In this document: positions 13,265 to 24,200 of the stretch, piece after piece
Numbering within the stretch: the first letter of the stretch is position 1
Layout of the letters: every line of letters begins with the position of its first letter
DNA from: Lichenostomus cassidix
Taxonomy: Eukaryota; Chordata; Aves; Passeriformes; Meliphagidae
Assembly: GCA_008360975.2 (NCBI GenBank)
Contig: CM039192.1
Span: forward strand, 14,323,242-14,387,241
Direction: 5' to 3'
DNA: 64,000 nucleotides
Notes under the pieces: generated by a model
What the model was told of the DNA's origin: nothing
What the model saw: the letters and a program-made list of their open reading frames with translations, nothing else
Database searches by the model: none
Position numbers and translations under genes: made by a program

Positions 13265-13480
13265 ATCCGCTAATGTGATGCTGAAAGAAGATGACCAAAT
13301 CTAGTTAGAGGGTCTTCTAACCAGCATGGCTTTTTTCATAATCATCCTATCAAGATGATCTTTGCAATAGGCGACCTCTGACTTTGGTACCAATATATAT
13401 GTCACTAGACACAAATCCCTCAAGAGCTAACTCAATGATATTTCAAGTAAGAACTACTAGGCAGAGGCGCAATCCGATTA
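13265..13480. promoter_or_regulatory. Candidate conserved non-coding element
   Basis: Unique sequence with CATAATCATCCTATCAAGAT, a CAATAGGCGACCTCTGAC block and GCGCAATCCGATTAGCAG. Scattered CpGs survive outside an island, which can indicate constraint. Low confidence. Confidence 0.25.
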
Positions 13481-14634
13481 GCAGCATGTTTGCAGCCTGG
13501 GAGGCACAGGAGATCTATGAACACTGAATCCACGGAGAAGCACCAGGGCAGGAGCACACCAGGCCCCTTCAGTGGCCCTGCTGGCTGCCCACCCCTGCCC
13601 CTCTGCAGCCCCACTGATGGCACGTGGCACATTACCATGGTTCCCCAAAGAAGTAAAACCTTGAGCTCATTAGGAGTTCCCCTGCTGGGTTTTAATTTGA
13701 CTTTCGCATCATTTAAAACAATCTCAGAGTTGCTTTAGGTTGCCATCAGTTTATCACACCCTGAAAAGCCCCAGATCACTGGGGTGGGTGCCAGGGTCAC
13801 TTCTAGTCCTCAGGGAGCCCGAGGCTCTTGTGTGGGTACACAGCCCCTGCTGGGCAGTGTGATGCTGAAAGGCAGTGCAGATGTGTGTTAGAGTGCAGCA
13901 CTGGATTTAGTGGTAAAAAGGATAAATCTTACCAAAAACAGCACTGAGGTGAAAAGTATGAAGTGTTTGCCACTAGTCGTTGTCTAGGGAATAGAGAATA
14001 ATGAATTAGCAAATTCAAAACCACATAGGCCTATAAAACATTGTTTCCCTGCTTACACTATATTACAGAAAAAATATATAAAACTTCAGTCCCCCTCACT
14101 TTTATAGACCCTGTTTCACCAGGAGCTTCTGCCTGTGCTTAGCTTCCAGCATGTGAGCTGTTGTGTGGGTTCTGTGGGAAGAGTGCAGGCTGAGAGTGCT
14201 GGCATGTGGGAATGTTTGGCTGGATCAGGCTGTGGCCAACACTCATGGGAATGTGGCCAAGGGTGGGTGTGCTAAGCCTGATTCTCATTTATGTCAAGGT
14301 GGCCATGCAGGGCTCCCTGGGCGAGCAGGGCTCGTGCAGCGAGCGTGTGTGCAAACACCAAGCCATGTAATGAATTGAAAATCCCCTGAAGTTAACCCAA
14401 AACAGTCCCACAGAGACATTGTGGTGCTGGTAGACCACAGGCACGTGCTGGCTGTGCCCTCATCCTTCCCAGCAAAGGTGCTGAGCCGGCAGGCACCCCA
14501 CAGCCATAGCAGGGATTTGTGCTGTCCCTGCCTCCCTGCCCTGGCCACAGCCCTGTGCATCACCCGAGCAGCCACATCCTGCCCCTCCACCCCGAGCAGC
14601 TCATCTGCTGTCTAGACTGGAGAGCCTGGTCTCA

Positions 14635-14935
14635 AACAGAGACATTAACGTTTCCGTTAATAGGGATCTCTGTGTTGCTACATAGTCTGAATTGGCCTCT
14701 ATTACTTATTAATGAAGATCCAAAAGTGCACGTACTTAAGACCTTGCTTAGCTAAGGGGAGTCTTCTAGGGCCAATTTGAGTCCTATTTAATGACTAATG
14801 GCTATTGAGACATAATGTCCACTAAGCAGACATCACATCCTATTTAGTATTTAATGTTTAAATATTTAATTAATTAAACACTGCCAAATATTTAATTAAA
14901 CACCATCAGAGCCATCCTGACACTTCCACTATGCA
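14635..14935. promoter_or_regulatory. Candidate conserved non-coding element, ATTA-dense
   Basis: Dense homeodomain cores: CATTAACGTTTCCGTTAATA (an imperfect palindrome near 14643), TTACTTATTAATGAAG, and a near-direct repeat of AAATATTTAATTAA at 14860 and 14886 that differs by a 4-base TAAT insertion. No repeat family is recognised. Confidence 0.4.
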
Positions 14936-17473
14936 TAATGCAAAGGAAATCAGGGCTTTCCTTACCAGCCCCACAAGTAATGCAGACTCAGCCTTATTCA
15001 GAAATAGTTAGGGTCTGCCTAGCCAAAATACGTGCAAACATACACAACAGAGAGGGTGGGTTATTTAAAACCTCCTTTTTATTTTTCCTCCAAATGAGCT
15101 GAACTAAACGCTTTGTTAGTAAATCAGGCTCTGAAGTGACATGTAGGCAGAGCGGTGGCACTGTGTGCTGCACTGCAACAAGAATGCTATGCTTGTATAT
15201 TGACTTTTAATTATTTAAAAGTAAATGATTGCTACTTAGCATGGCATACCTGCCAGCAGTTTACACTGGTTTTGCTTAAATATTTACTCTGCTATTCAAT
15301 AAAAAATGAGTCTACTGAAGCAAAAAATGAGAACATACCATATCACATGACCCCTCTCCTACCTGTGGCATGCCAACTTCACCAAGATTTATTCACAAAG
15401 AGATGCTAGATTTTGATGGTTTTCCTGGACTAACCCAAAATTGGTGTTTAAATTAACCAGATAGATATCCAGGTACAACCAGGCTGTAATTAGCTTTTGA
15501 CATTCGGGTTCATATTTACTTATGGAAACTTAGCACTTCAAAATAAGATCTTTAAATCCCAGCTTCAAAATCTGGACAGTGAGCATCATTTAGGGCTGAA
15601 TTGCTTATTTGAATATTTTATTACCAAGCTCCATCCTCTGATGCGTGCTGAAGCTGCTAGGTCATGTTTCATCACTCCCAGCCTGTGTGGGGTTGTCTCA
15701 CTTTAATGTTCCCACATGGGATCTCTTGCTAACAAGGAATGTGGCTACCAGTTAGAAAAACCATTAAAGTCACATCGTTTTTATGCTTGGATTCAAGCCA
15801 TTTATTAATGAAATGAGGATACATATTTTTGGCTTTCTTTAGAGGATCTTACACTATCTTATTGGCTGCTCCAGACAAATTATCTTTCACTGTAAAGAGC
15901 TGATGCTCCAGTTGCTCAAATTGGGTTTTACTTATATAAACAGGAAAAAAAAAAATTGGACTCGATGCTGTAAAAAGCCTCTATTGTTAGGGGACCTTTA
16001 TCTCTCAAGTTCAGTGATGCTTTGCTTTGTCCATTTGCATTTATTGAACAATCAGTTGCCTGAACAGCCAGGAGTTTGCCTACATCTATAGGCTGCTGGG
16101 ATGTTTTGAATTTTCACGTTCTCCTGCCCACTCAAGCAATAACCTCAAATACATTCAATCCTTTCACTTCTCTGCTCCTTACAGTCTTTTAAACAAAGGT
16201 ACAATGCCACCAAAAGCGTGGAGGGGCAGGTAAAATGCCATTGTGCTCATGCTTTGCCCAAAAATAAATGCTAAAACTGAGCAGGATGGAGGACTCATCC
16301 ACCTTACTTAATGTAACAGGCACTTGACGGTCTTGCTTGATGTAGGCCATGTCTTTTAATTACCTTTTACTTTATTCTCACATGTATACACACTACCTTC
16401 TCAGCTCATTTAAAGTTGGTCTGTGTATCAGAGGTGCAAAGGCGGCAGCGAACTGTGAGCAGAGAGGGGACGGGTGGGGACAGCGATTGGGTCCTTGGGC
16501 TTGGTGCCCCGTGTTGGGTGGGGAAGCAAGGAGGGACAGGAGAGGGAAAATGCGAGGGAGAAGGCACTGGCCGGGGTGAGAAAGCCTCTCTTCAGAGAGG
16601 AGCTTCCCTGGCACAGGGGGGGCTGGGAGCTCTTTGCCAGCGCGGCGTGTGCCTGCTGCACTTGTCACAGCTACCAGGGGGCTCGGTCCCAGCTGCAGCC
16701 GAGGCCTTTCTGGGCTCATTTATTATTCAGCACGTCTTGGCTGCTTAATTGCGGAGATGTGTAGCAGTCTCTACCAGCGCGTGAGCTCTTTTGGGGGGAA
16801 AATCGGTGTGGACAGCAATTCCACGTCTGCGTTCTCAGTTTATAAAGAAACTCCTTCCGCCATCTGCCATCACCCCGCAGGTCCCCACATACGGCTGGCA
16901 GGCGCTGAATTTTGATGGTGCCCTGTCTGGGTTTGCAGCGCTGATGGTGCCTTGGAGCTGTCGTCAAAACCAGCCCCACTTGTCGCAGCCGGCAGCGGGG
17001 CTGCCCGCTCGGCCATGTCACAGACATCGGTGTCCCCACGCCAGTGGTGCCCGAGGCCACGGCTCTCGGAGGAGGGGGGATAGTGCAGGGCTGCCTGGTC
17101 TTACTTTTGCCCCAGCAGGCACATGAAAGAGAAAAAGAGGAGCCTTTTCCCGCTTGCGGCACACGGGATGGGCGAGTGAGCCCCGGCACCGCCGTGTCCT
17201 CAGCAAACCCACTGCCCCGAGAGCCTGGCAGGCTGTCCCCACTCGCCCCGAGGGACTGTTCCTGGGAGCCACGGCTATTCCAGGTACAATTCCCTCCTGT
17301 TGTGACGTTTAAAAGATTTCGACAACGTGAAGTTCCTTCTCGTTGCGGCAGCCCCGCAGCATCTGCGCCGAGAGCGGCAGGGGGAAGGGGCGTCCCGGGG
17401 CGGGGGGCAGAGGGGGCTGGAGAGCGGGCAGCGCTGCTTAGGGCTGAGCCCCCTGCGCCTCGGGCGAGCCCCA

Positions 17474-17610
17474 GGTACCGCCTGGGGATGCTCCGCTACC
17501 GCCAGGGGATGCTCCGGTACGGCATGGGGATGCTGTCCCTCCTTGCCAGGTACAGCCTGGGGATGCTGTCCCTCCTTGCCAGGTACAGCCTGGGGATGCT
17601 CCCGGCCCGC
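17474..17610 (+). repeat. Minisatellite, 5 units of GGTACxGCCTGGGGATGCT
   Basis: The core GGTAC(C/A/G)GCC(T/A)GGGGATGCT starts at about 17474, 17495, 17516, 17549 and 17582. The spacing is 21, 21, 33 and 33 bases. The last two units include an extra GTCCCTCCTTGCCA spacer and are nearly identical, so the 33-bp unit is the more recent duplication. Confidence 0.8.
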
Positions 17611-17786
17611 CCAGCCTTGCCGGGGGCGCCGCCGGGCGGGCTGGTCCCGCTGCTCCGTGAGACCCCTCTGCAGGCGGCTCGTCCCGCGGCGCGGCGGGGC
17701 CGGGCTGTCCCGGCTGAGCCCCCGCCCGCCGCCGGCCCGCCGCGCATTCCAAAGGGTCTGCTGCCACCTCGTGGGCCGCGCCGCGC

Positions 17787-17905
17787 CCGGCCCGCCGCTC
17801 CGAGCCCCGCCCGGCCCGCCGCTCCGAGCCCCGCACGGCCCCGCACGGCCCCGCACGGCCCCGCACGGCCCCGCACGGCCCGCCGCTCCGAGCCCCGCAC
17901 AGCCC
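17787..17905 (+). repeat. Compound GC tandem array, 24-bp units around a decamer x5
   Basis: Three copies of a CGGCCCGCCGCTCCGAGCCC unit flank five exact, back-to-back copies of the decamer CCGCACGGCC at 17831-17880. The exact decamer run points to recent slippage or unequal exchange. Confidence 0.85.
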
Positions 17906-18080
17906 CGCAGAATCTCCCGCCCCACCTGCCCGCATCCTCCCCGCGATACCGCATCCTCCCGCTGCGCCCGCATCCCTCTTGTAGCACCCGCAGGTGTCCG
18001 TCTATCCCCTCTCCGCTCCATCCCCGCCTCCCCAAAATAACAAGTTTCTCGTATTGGAAATTCTTGGCGGAGCAGCCCGG

Positions 18081-21049
18081 CCCTGAGAGCCTCATGCAGG
18101 GCCTGTACACAGAACTCTTGGGCCCTTAGAGGATTTTGTTCTCCATGAAAATAAAGTTTGGTGCAGAAGAAATTCCCTGGGGCACAACCACTGTGTCCTG
18201 TAAAAGTGCTGGTGCAGCTGTGGATTAATATTCTCCCCATTAGAGTGACTAAACTAAACCAGCTTACCGTGTCCAGTGTCAAAACACAAAGCTCAAAAAC
18301 ACTCTACTAATTTGGGGTTTGTTTTTTTTTTTCTCCCAGGTATGTGAAACACTACTGGAAACACAATGGTTTTGTCTGTATTTGTTTATGGTCAGCGATT
18401 TAGTGCTTACATAAGGACTTGAATCAATGTGTAGATGAAAAATGCCAATTTTTTTTTCTCTGCAGTCTCAAAATGTACATATTACATTTCATTGTCTCAC
18501 ATAAGATTTTATCAGGCATGTTGTTTCCACTGCACATCCTGACTTAATGCAATGTGGCCTTCAAAAATTAGTCATAATACAGCACATCAGCCAGGAAGAG
18601 ACAAACATTTCCATAAACTGCATGTTCCATCAGCGTGTCAGTGCAACCTATAGGCAGATGGTTTTGTCCAAACTCAGTGGAATCACATGTTTTCCAGATG
18701 GCTCCATGTTCACAGATACTGTATTCCCATACAACTCTGACCGGGATACGGGTCAGACTCAGTCTCAAAGCAAAGGTATATTAGTAACAAATGTGCCACT
18801 CTTCCTCCCCTCCCTGTTTCTGGGTGAGCACATTACAACCCGTTGTTATCTTGAATACAGGCTCTAGGGCAGTTGAAGATCCAGCAGCTTTCATGTGGGT
18901 TTGTTGGCTCCTGGCTCCCGTGGTTGCACACAGGGAGGACCACGTGCTGCAGGCACCATGCTCCCCCCGGGCTGCCACAGCCCCTCCAGCTCCAAGGGCA
19001 GGGTGAGTGCTTGGTGGGACCTTGGCCAGTGTCCTGTACCTGTGAAGGCCACCCGGTCACAGGATCCTCTGTGCACTGGGCAGTGCTTTCCATGCACAGC
19101 ACTCAGCTCCTGGGAGGTGTCTCTGGGTACTCACCCACTCTGCAGCTTTGTTCCCCCATTTTATAGAGCCACGTGAGCTGCTCCGGCCATCGTTCAGAGC
19201 TGCATTCCCCATTTCCCGAGGAAGCTGGGCTGGTGCCCCAGCAGGATGTCCGGGTGATGCAGAGAGGGAATATGGGGGCTGGCAGCTGTGGCCCCCTGTG
19301 CCCAGACCCCCCGTGCAGTGTTCTGTGGGTCAGCTCTGCTCCTCACCACGGAAATGATTGTCAGTTGATCCTTCACTACTTCAGCGATGCTGATCAGCTT
19401 TTGAACTGCTGCAAATGAGGCCAATCAGCATTACTTTCGTTTCATTACTTCAAGAGCTTACTCATAAATTTCCTCTTATCCTGCTTCCCCTTTGGTCTGG
19501 AATTAGCCACAGCACTTGCTATGAGCTGCTGTACCCAGTTCTCCTCCAGTGGAGCCGTTTGATCTTTCCTAGGTTTAGTAATCAACTGGCAAACATGCCT
19601 TATCTTGTTTGACTTAAAGCAGTACACCTTCTTGCCCATTTTTCTCCATGTGGCACGTGTGGTGCTGCTGGGGAAGCAGGGAAGCTGCAGCACTTAACTG
19701 ACCTCAGTATAACACAGGAGAGAATGAATTGGCAAGGACTCCATAAAATAATTAACAACATCTTTCATTTAGCTGTGTGAATTTTATTACTTGGATGTTA
19801 AAAATGGGGAGGATGGATTTCATTGCAGATGAAAGGATTGTTCCCCCCGTTACTACCAAGTAGACCACAGCTCAGTGCACAGCAGGGATAGGTTTGACAG
19901 AAATGCACTTCTGGGGTGAAGGTCAGCATGTTCCTGAAAAGGTACCACTGGAATGTAAAATATTTCCATTTTCACACCATTTCATTGGCATTGGGGTAAG
20001 TTGAAATGAGGTGATGGTTGGCTGCAACCACACTCCTGCCAAAGTGTGCCAAAGAGCACTTGGATAGTTGGTCCAGGGAGCTCCAAAAGCTCTCCCGGAC
20101 TACAGCAGATGGACAAAAACAGCATGGGCATAAACCAGTTGTAACAAATGCAAAGCCCTTCAGATGTGTTTCCCTGACAGAAGAGAGAAAAAAAGGTCAT
20201 TTTCAGAGGTATTTTGTCTCAGCTTTCCTGATACGTAAAGCAACCCAGCCTGCTTTCCACAGAGGGAGAGCAGCAACTCTCTTTCTTTTAAACAATTAAT
20301 TTTTCATAAAATGAAAGTTAAAAAATTATTTGCTTTCATGATGTTAGAGTATCTTCTAAAGGTTGATGAATAAAGTGAGCACTGAAACTGCTGAGCCACG
20401 CAAAAGGCAGCAGGGTGGATTATCTGTGCAGCTGGGGCTGAGCCCAAGCCTCCCTGGCTGCCACGGGCAAGAGGGTGAAGGAGCCCTTGGGCAGCACCCA
20501 ATGCCTCCAACCTCCGCCCACTTGCCCTTTGGGGATGGACCATCTCCTGATGGAACACAAATATCTCCACCTGTCAGGAGTTACAGAGTTTCCAGGGGAT
20601 GCTGAAATTCATGGCCCCTGGAGGAAACCAAAGTCATGAACGCACTCCTATGAGCGTTTTGGAGCTTGAGCTCTTTCTCAGCACCTCTTTGTTGTGCAAG
20701 CCTGGCCTTGGAGTAGACCCAAGGCAAATAATTATTGCTTTATGCCGTGCTGCTGGCTGGAGAGGTAAGGTGTGACCTCATCTTCCCTCTGTGTGGATCT
20801 GCAGGTCTGCAGGGATCCTTGGGGGCAGGAAGGCAGCAAGTAGGAGCTTGGTGCTCGGCTGTGTGTGAGGGCTGGCTGTGGTGGGATGTTGCAATGGCTG
20901 GGAAGCTTCCCACCTTTCTGCTGTTTAGTGTGATGGTCTTTATAAAAAAAAAAGCCCTTTTGAGAGCAGTGTGATGTGTGGTGCTGGAGCACAGCCCACG
21001 GGCTCTGGCTGTACTGCTCTAAACATGTGCTCGAGGGAAGTGGAATTCT
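18081..21049. other. Intergenic, no supported gene
   Basis: Ordinary composition following the orphan CpG island. I looked for an exon downstream of the island with a clear splice pair and homology and found none. Confidence 0.55.
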
Positions 21050-21212
21050 GGTGACTCCCGTTTATCATATACAAAGTGGGGATAATAATAACCTATGTCA
21101 CAGGGGTGTTGCAAGACTTAATTAATTAGTATTTGCAAAGAGCTTTCAGATAATTGGATTAGAGGTGCTATATTAACACAAACTGTTATTGTTATTATTT
21201 ATTTATTATGTA
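21050..21212 (+). repeat. Ancient amniote CORE-SINE (MIR-like) copy
   Basis: The sequence follows the MIR/amniote CORE-SINE 3' half. It has AAGTGGGGATAATAATAACC, a CACAGGGGTGTTGCAAGACT block, TTAATTAATTAGTATTTGCA, an AAAGAGCTTTCAGAT block, a GGTGCTATATTAAC block, and a (TTATTATT)-like tail. The 'gcgctttgagatcc...ggcgctatat' style tail is typical of the old amniote family seen in birds, turtles and crocodilians. It is well worn, so it is an old insertion. The family name is from memory and has not been aligned. Confidence 0.65.
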
Positions 21213-24200
21213 CTTGTAGAGTTCATCTGTGCAGGATGTTTTTGCTGATCTAGCTTGCAGATGTAAACAGAGGAGATTGCATTGAGTTAAAGGGAGCAAA
21301 AGACGCAAATTTCCATTCCAGCTCTGGCTCGTGACCTCCTGAAGGCTAACCCACACCCAGAGGCTAGGCAATAGTTATAGACAAGTTTTGAGTGGTGCCT
21401 CCTGCATTGGGAGGATATCCGTATTTCTAGAAAATGCCCCCAAAATGAGTGGGAACCAGTTCCACCATCTGGGAGGCTGTTGTACATGTTTAGCTTTCTT
21501 TCCCAAGGGCCTCTCAGCCCCTGTGTCAGGCATGGGAGGCTGTGGGAGGAATATTCCATGTGGGACACCAGGACCTGTGTCCCCATCCCTGTGTGAGATT
21601 CGCAGCCCAGCAGCAGCAGGGTGTGGGAAGTGTGGCACTGTGATACATGCAGGTTATCGAGGTTGGGCACCCTGGATTAATTTTTTATTTCTGAATATAT
21701 TTTTAGGGCTCATCAAAAATGGAAAGACATGAGGAGAGCAGAAATGTCAGAAAGGGCAGCACTGTGGGGATCAGGTGCTGTGGGAATGGTTCCTGCCACG
21801 CTGGGTCATGGCACAACATGCACCAAATCTGCACTTGTTCCCACAAAATGAAGTTACTGGTGAATATGTAAAATAAGCTTCCTAAAGCTGCAAATGCTTT
21901 TCCATCTGACTTCAGCTTCTCTAGGCAATTCACCCCTGAGGTGAATACTTGGGTCAGAGTTAAATACAGCTGCTTTGGGATTTTGTGGGTATGAAAACAG
22001 ACTAATTTGGTGCATAAGTCATTTTTAGTGCACTAATTTCCTGTTTTACATGCAGAAATGGTCCATAAATGGCACAAAAGTCTTGAGAAAACTAAGCCTA
22101 AAGCATCTTGTTCAGATAAACTGAATGCTGGAGTCTTCCTATTATATGAAAACTCTTGGTGCTTCACTTCTTACTAAAGACCAGCAAATCTTTATCAGTT
22201 TATAGCTCTGCATAGGTTATTAGTTGTCTCATGCTTGCATGGCTCTGTTTTTCTTCATTAATATTAGGCTTTTAGCCTTTGAATTTTTTCTTTTTGAAGA
22301 GCTCCAAGACCATGGCTGAAGATCTGAAGTCTTTCTTCATTAAAAAGAGCAACAACAAATACAGTGTGCAAATGAGATATTTAGGGAAACAGAGCAGAAT
22401 CTGCTCTATCTGGATCTGGTGGCTCTGGGATGGCTCTTCTGCAGTGTCCCCAGGTGCTGCTGCAGTATCTCCCCCTGGGCCCCAAAGCTGGGTGTCCCCA
22501 GCTCTGCAGGAAGGCAAGATGCTGCCCTGCAGTGGAACTGCACCAGGCTAGGTCCAAATCTACCAAAATTCCTTAAAATCAGAGCTCGGTCTCAATTTTC
22601 ACACCTGTGGCTTGGTTCCCCATTAACTGTGGACACTTCTTGCCTTGAATCGAAACCCAGAAGGGAGAGGCTGTCCTGGGGGGAAGGCACTGAAGTCTCG
22701 AAAACTTGTGAAAATTCTGAAGTGCAAGCAAGTCTGTATGAACAACTTTGGAGTAAAGTTTGTGTCTAGTTACTGGTGAGTTACTAACGTGGGCAAGCCC
22801 TTGGCAGGGCCTGGGTGAGGATTTCACGAGGTGAGAGCAGCAGCCTCCCTGCAGAGGCACTGGCTCACTTTTCGGGCTGCAGCCCCTCTTAGCTGCCATG
22901 CTCTGGTCGTGCATCACTCTGTGCTTTCCCCAGCCCCACGCAGAGCCTCCAGCCACCAGAGTTTTCCAGCCAAACCAGAGTTTTCCAGCAATATTGAAGG
23001 AGCTGTGTGGCTGGATCCTCGAGGGTAGCAGCACCAGCAAGATGCAGGTGTAGAGAGCTCAGGGGCTGGCTCGAGTGGCAGTGAGTCCACAGCAGGCTCG
23101 GCGTGCCCAATTTATGGCCATTTACATGTGAAATTGCGCTGATCTAATTTGCATATGCAGTCATAGTAATCGCGGGCCAATTAAACTTGTAGTTCACAAA
23201 ATCTGGGCCTGAAACCTTTACAATTCTTACAAACATACTAATCTGAGTGTATATATCACTTCATCAAATTCATGAAACCATAAATTGTGCCTGTCTGGCA
23301 TCACCAGCTGCACGCGGGAGTCGCTGGGGCTGGGCTGAAGGAGCCATCGGCCCCATGCAGCGGCTGGGGAAGATATTTTTAATGAGCTCTTCCCTATTCA
23401 AGGATTGAATCAGAGCTGTTAGGATGTCAGAGTAAGATTCATTGCAATATCTATGGGAGATTTATCTTTATTCTTCCATTTTTTAAAAAATGTAGTTGTC
23501 CTGGAGGAGTTGTTACAATGTCAATAAATGCATCGTCTACATTTGTTAGTGCAAATGCAGTTATAAAATGTCAGAGATTTGTCTCAAGTTTTCTATTTCC
23601 ACCTCAAGGTTGAGGAACAGAAGTGGCTTCAAAATGGGCTGGTGGCTGGGTGGGGAGCAAGCCTCTGGCCACTCCAGCCCTGGAGATCCTGCTTCCTGAT
23701 GGGAATTGGGTGGTTTGGGTCCCCAGCCCCAGGATGGGGACAGTGAGGGAGTGTGGAGGTGGCTTCCTTGGGCAAGCGGGGCTGGGTTCTGCATTGTCAC
23801 CCTCCCTGGCACAGCACCACCCCATGGGCTGCTCCCAGGAGCTGTCTCCTCCCCAGCTGGCAACATCTGTAAGCACCCAGAGACCAACTGACCCTTATGA
23901 GAGCAGATTTAAAAAATTTAGTCTGTCTGCTCAGCTTCAATCATCTTTCTGACCCACTGAGGCACATGCTCTGTGCCTTCTCCAGCCTTCCCAGAGGACA
24001 CCTACTGTGTCTCCACTTACCCCTTTGTGCAGCTCAGCTTCTCAGGCGCATCCTGCTAATTTAGCAGAGCATCTCTGAATAGCTGGTGTTGGAGCAAGGT
24101 TTTATCATAGCCAGATGCTGTTGATGACTTGAGGTTTGGCTTTTGTTCAGTGAGAAGAGCTCTAGCTATTGAAGCACTAAGTCTGGGGCTGGCTATTGCG

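Larger units (their letters stand above)
11642..16429. other. Intergenic, no supported gene
   Basis: Unique sequence containing two candidate regulatory stretches (13.27-13.48 and 14.64-14.94 kb). The AT-rich parts at 15.1-16.3 kb show no repeat or exon. Confidence 0.55.
16430..18080. promoter_or_regulatory. Orphan CpG island, about 27 kb upstream of URI1
   Basis: CpG density and GC content rise sharply at about 16.43 kb, peak at 17.3-17.95 kb and fall by about 18.08 kb. It contains two tandem arrays (17474-17610 and 17787-17905). No protein-coding exon of a known family can be read in it: the long ORFs on both strands here follow from GC richness and tandem repeats. It could be the promoter of an unannotated non-coding RNA, a distal alternative 5' exon of a neighbour, or simply a GC-rich repeat patch. 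Sequence alone does not decide. Confidence 0.6.

Noticed and set aside
16668..16688. CTCF-like motif (CTACCAGGGGGCTC)
   Set aside because: Several mismatches to the core consensus, and a single weak site cannot be supported without occupancy data.
17831..17880. CRISPR-like regular repeats
   Set aside because: The decamers are directly adjacent without spacers, and this is vertebrate nuclear DNA. It is an ordinary tandem repeat.
17044..18129. 361-codon plus-strand ORF in the orphan CpG island (and a 335-codon minus-strand ORF over the same stretch)
   Set aside because: Both strands and several frames are open at once because GC-rich DNA has few stops. The ORF runs through tandem arrays, and no domain or homology is recognised.
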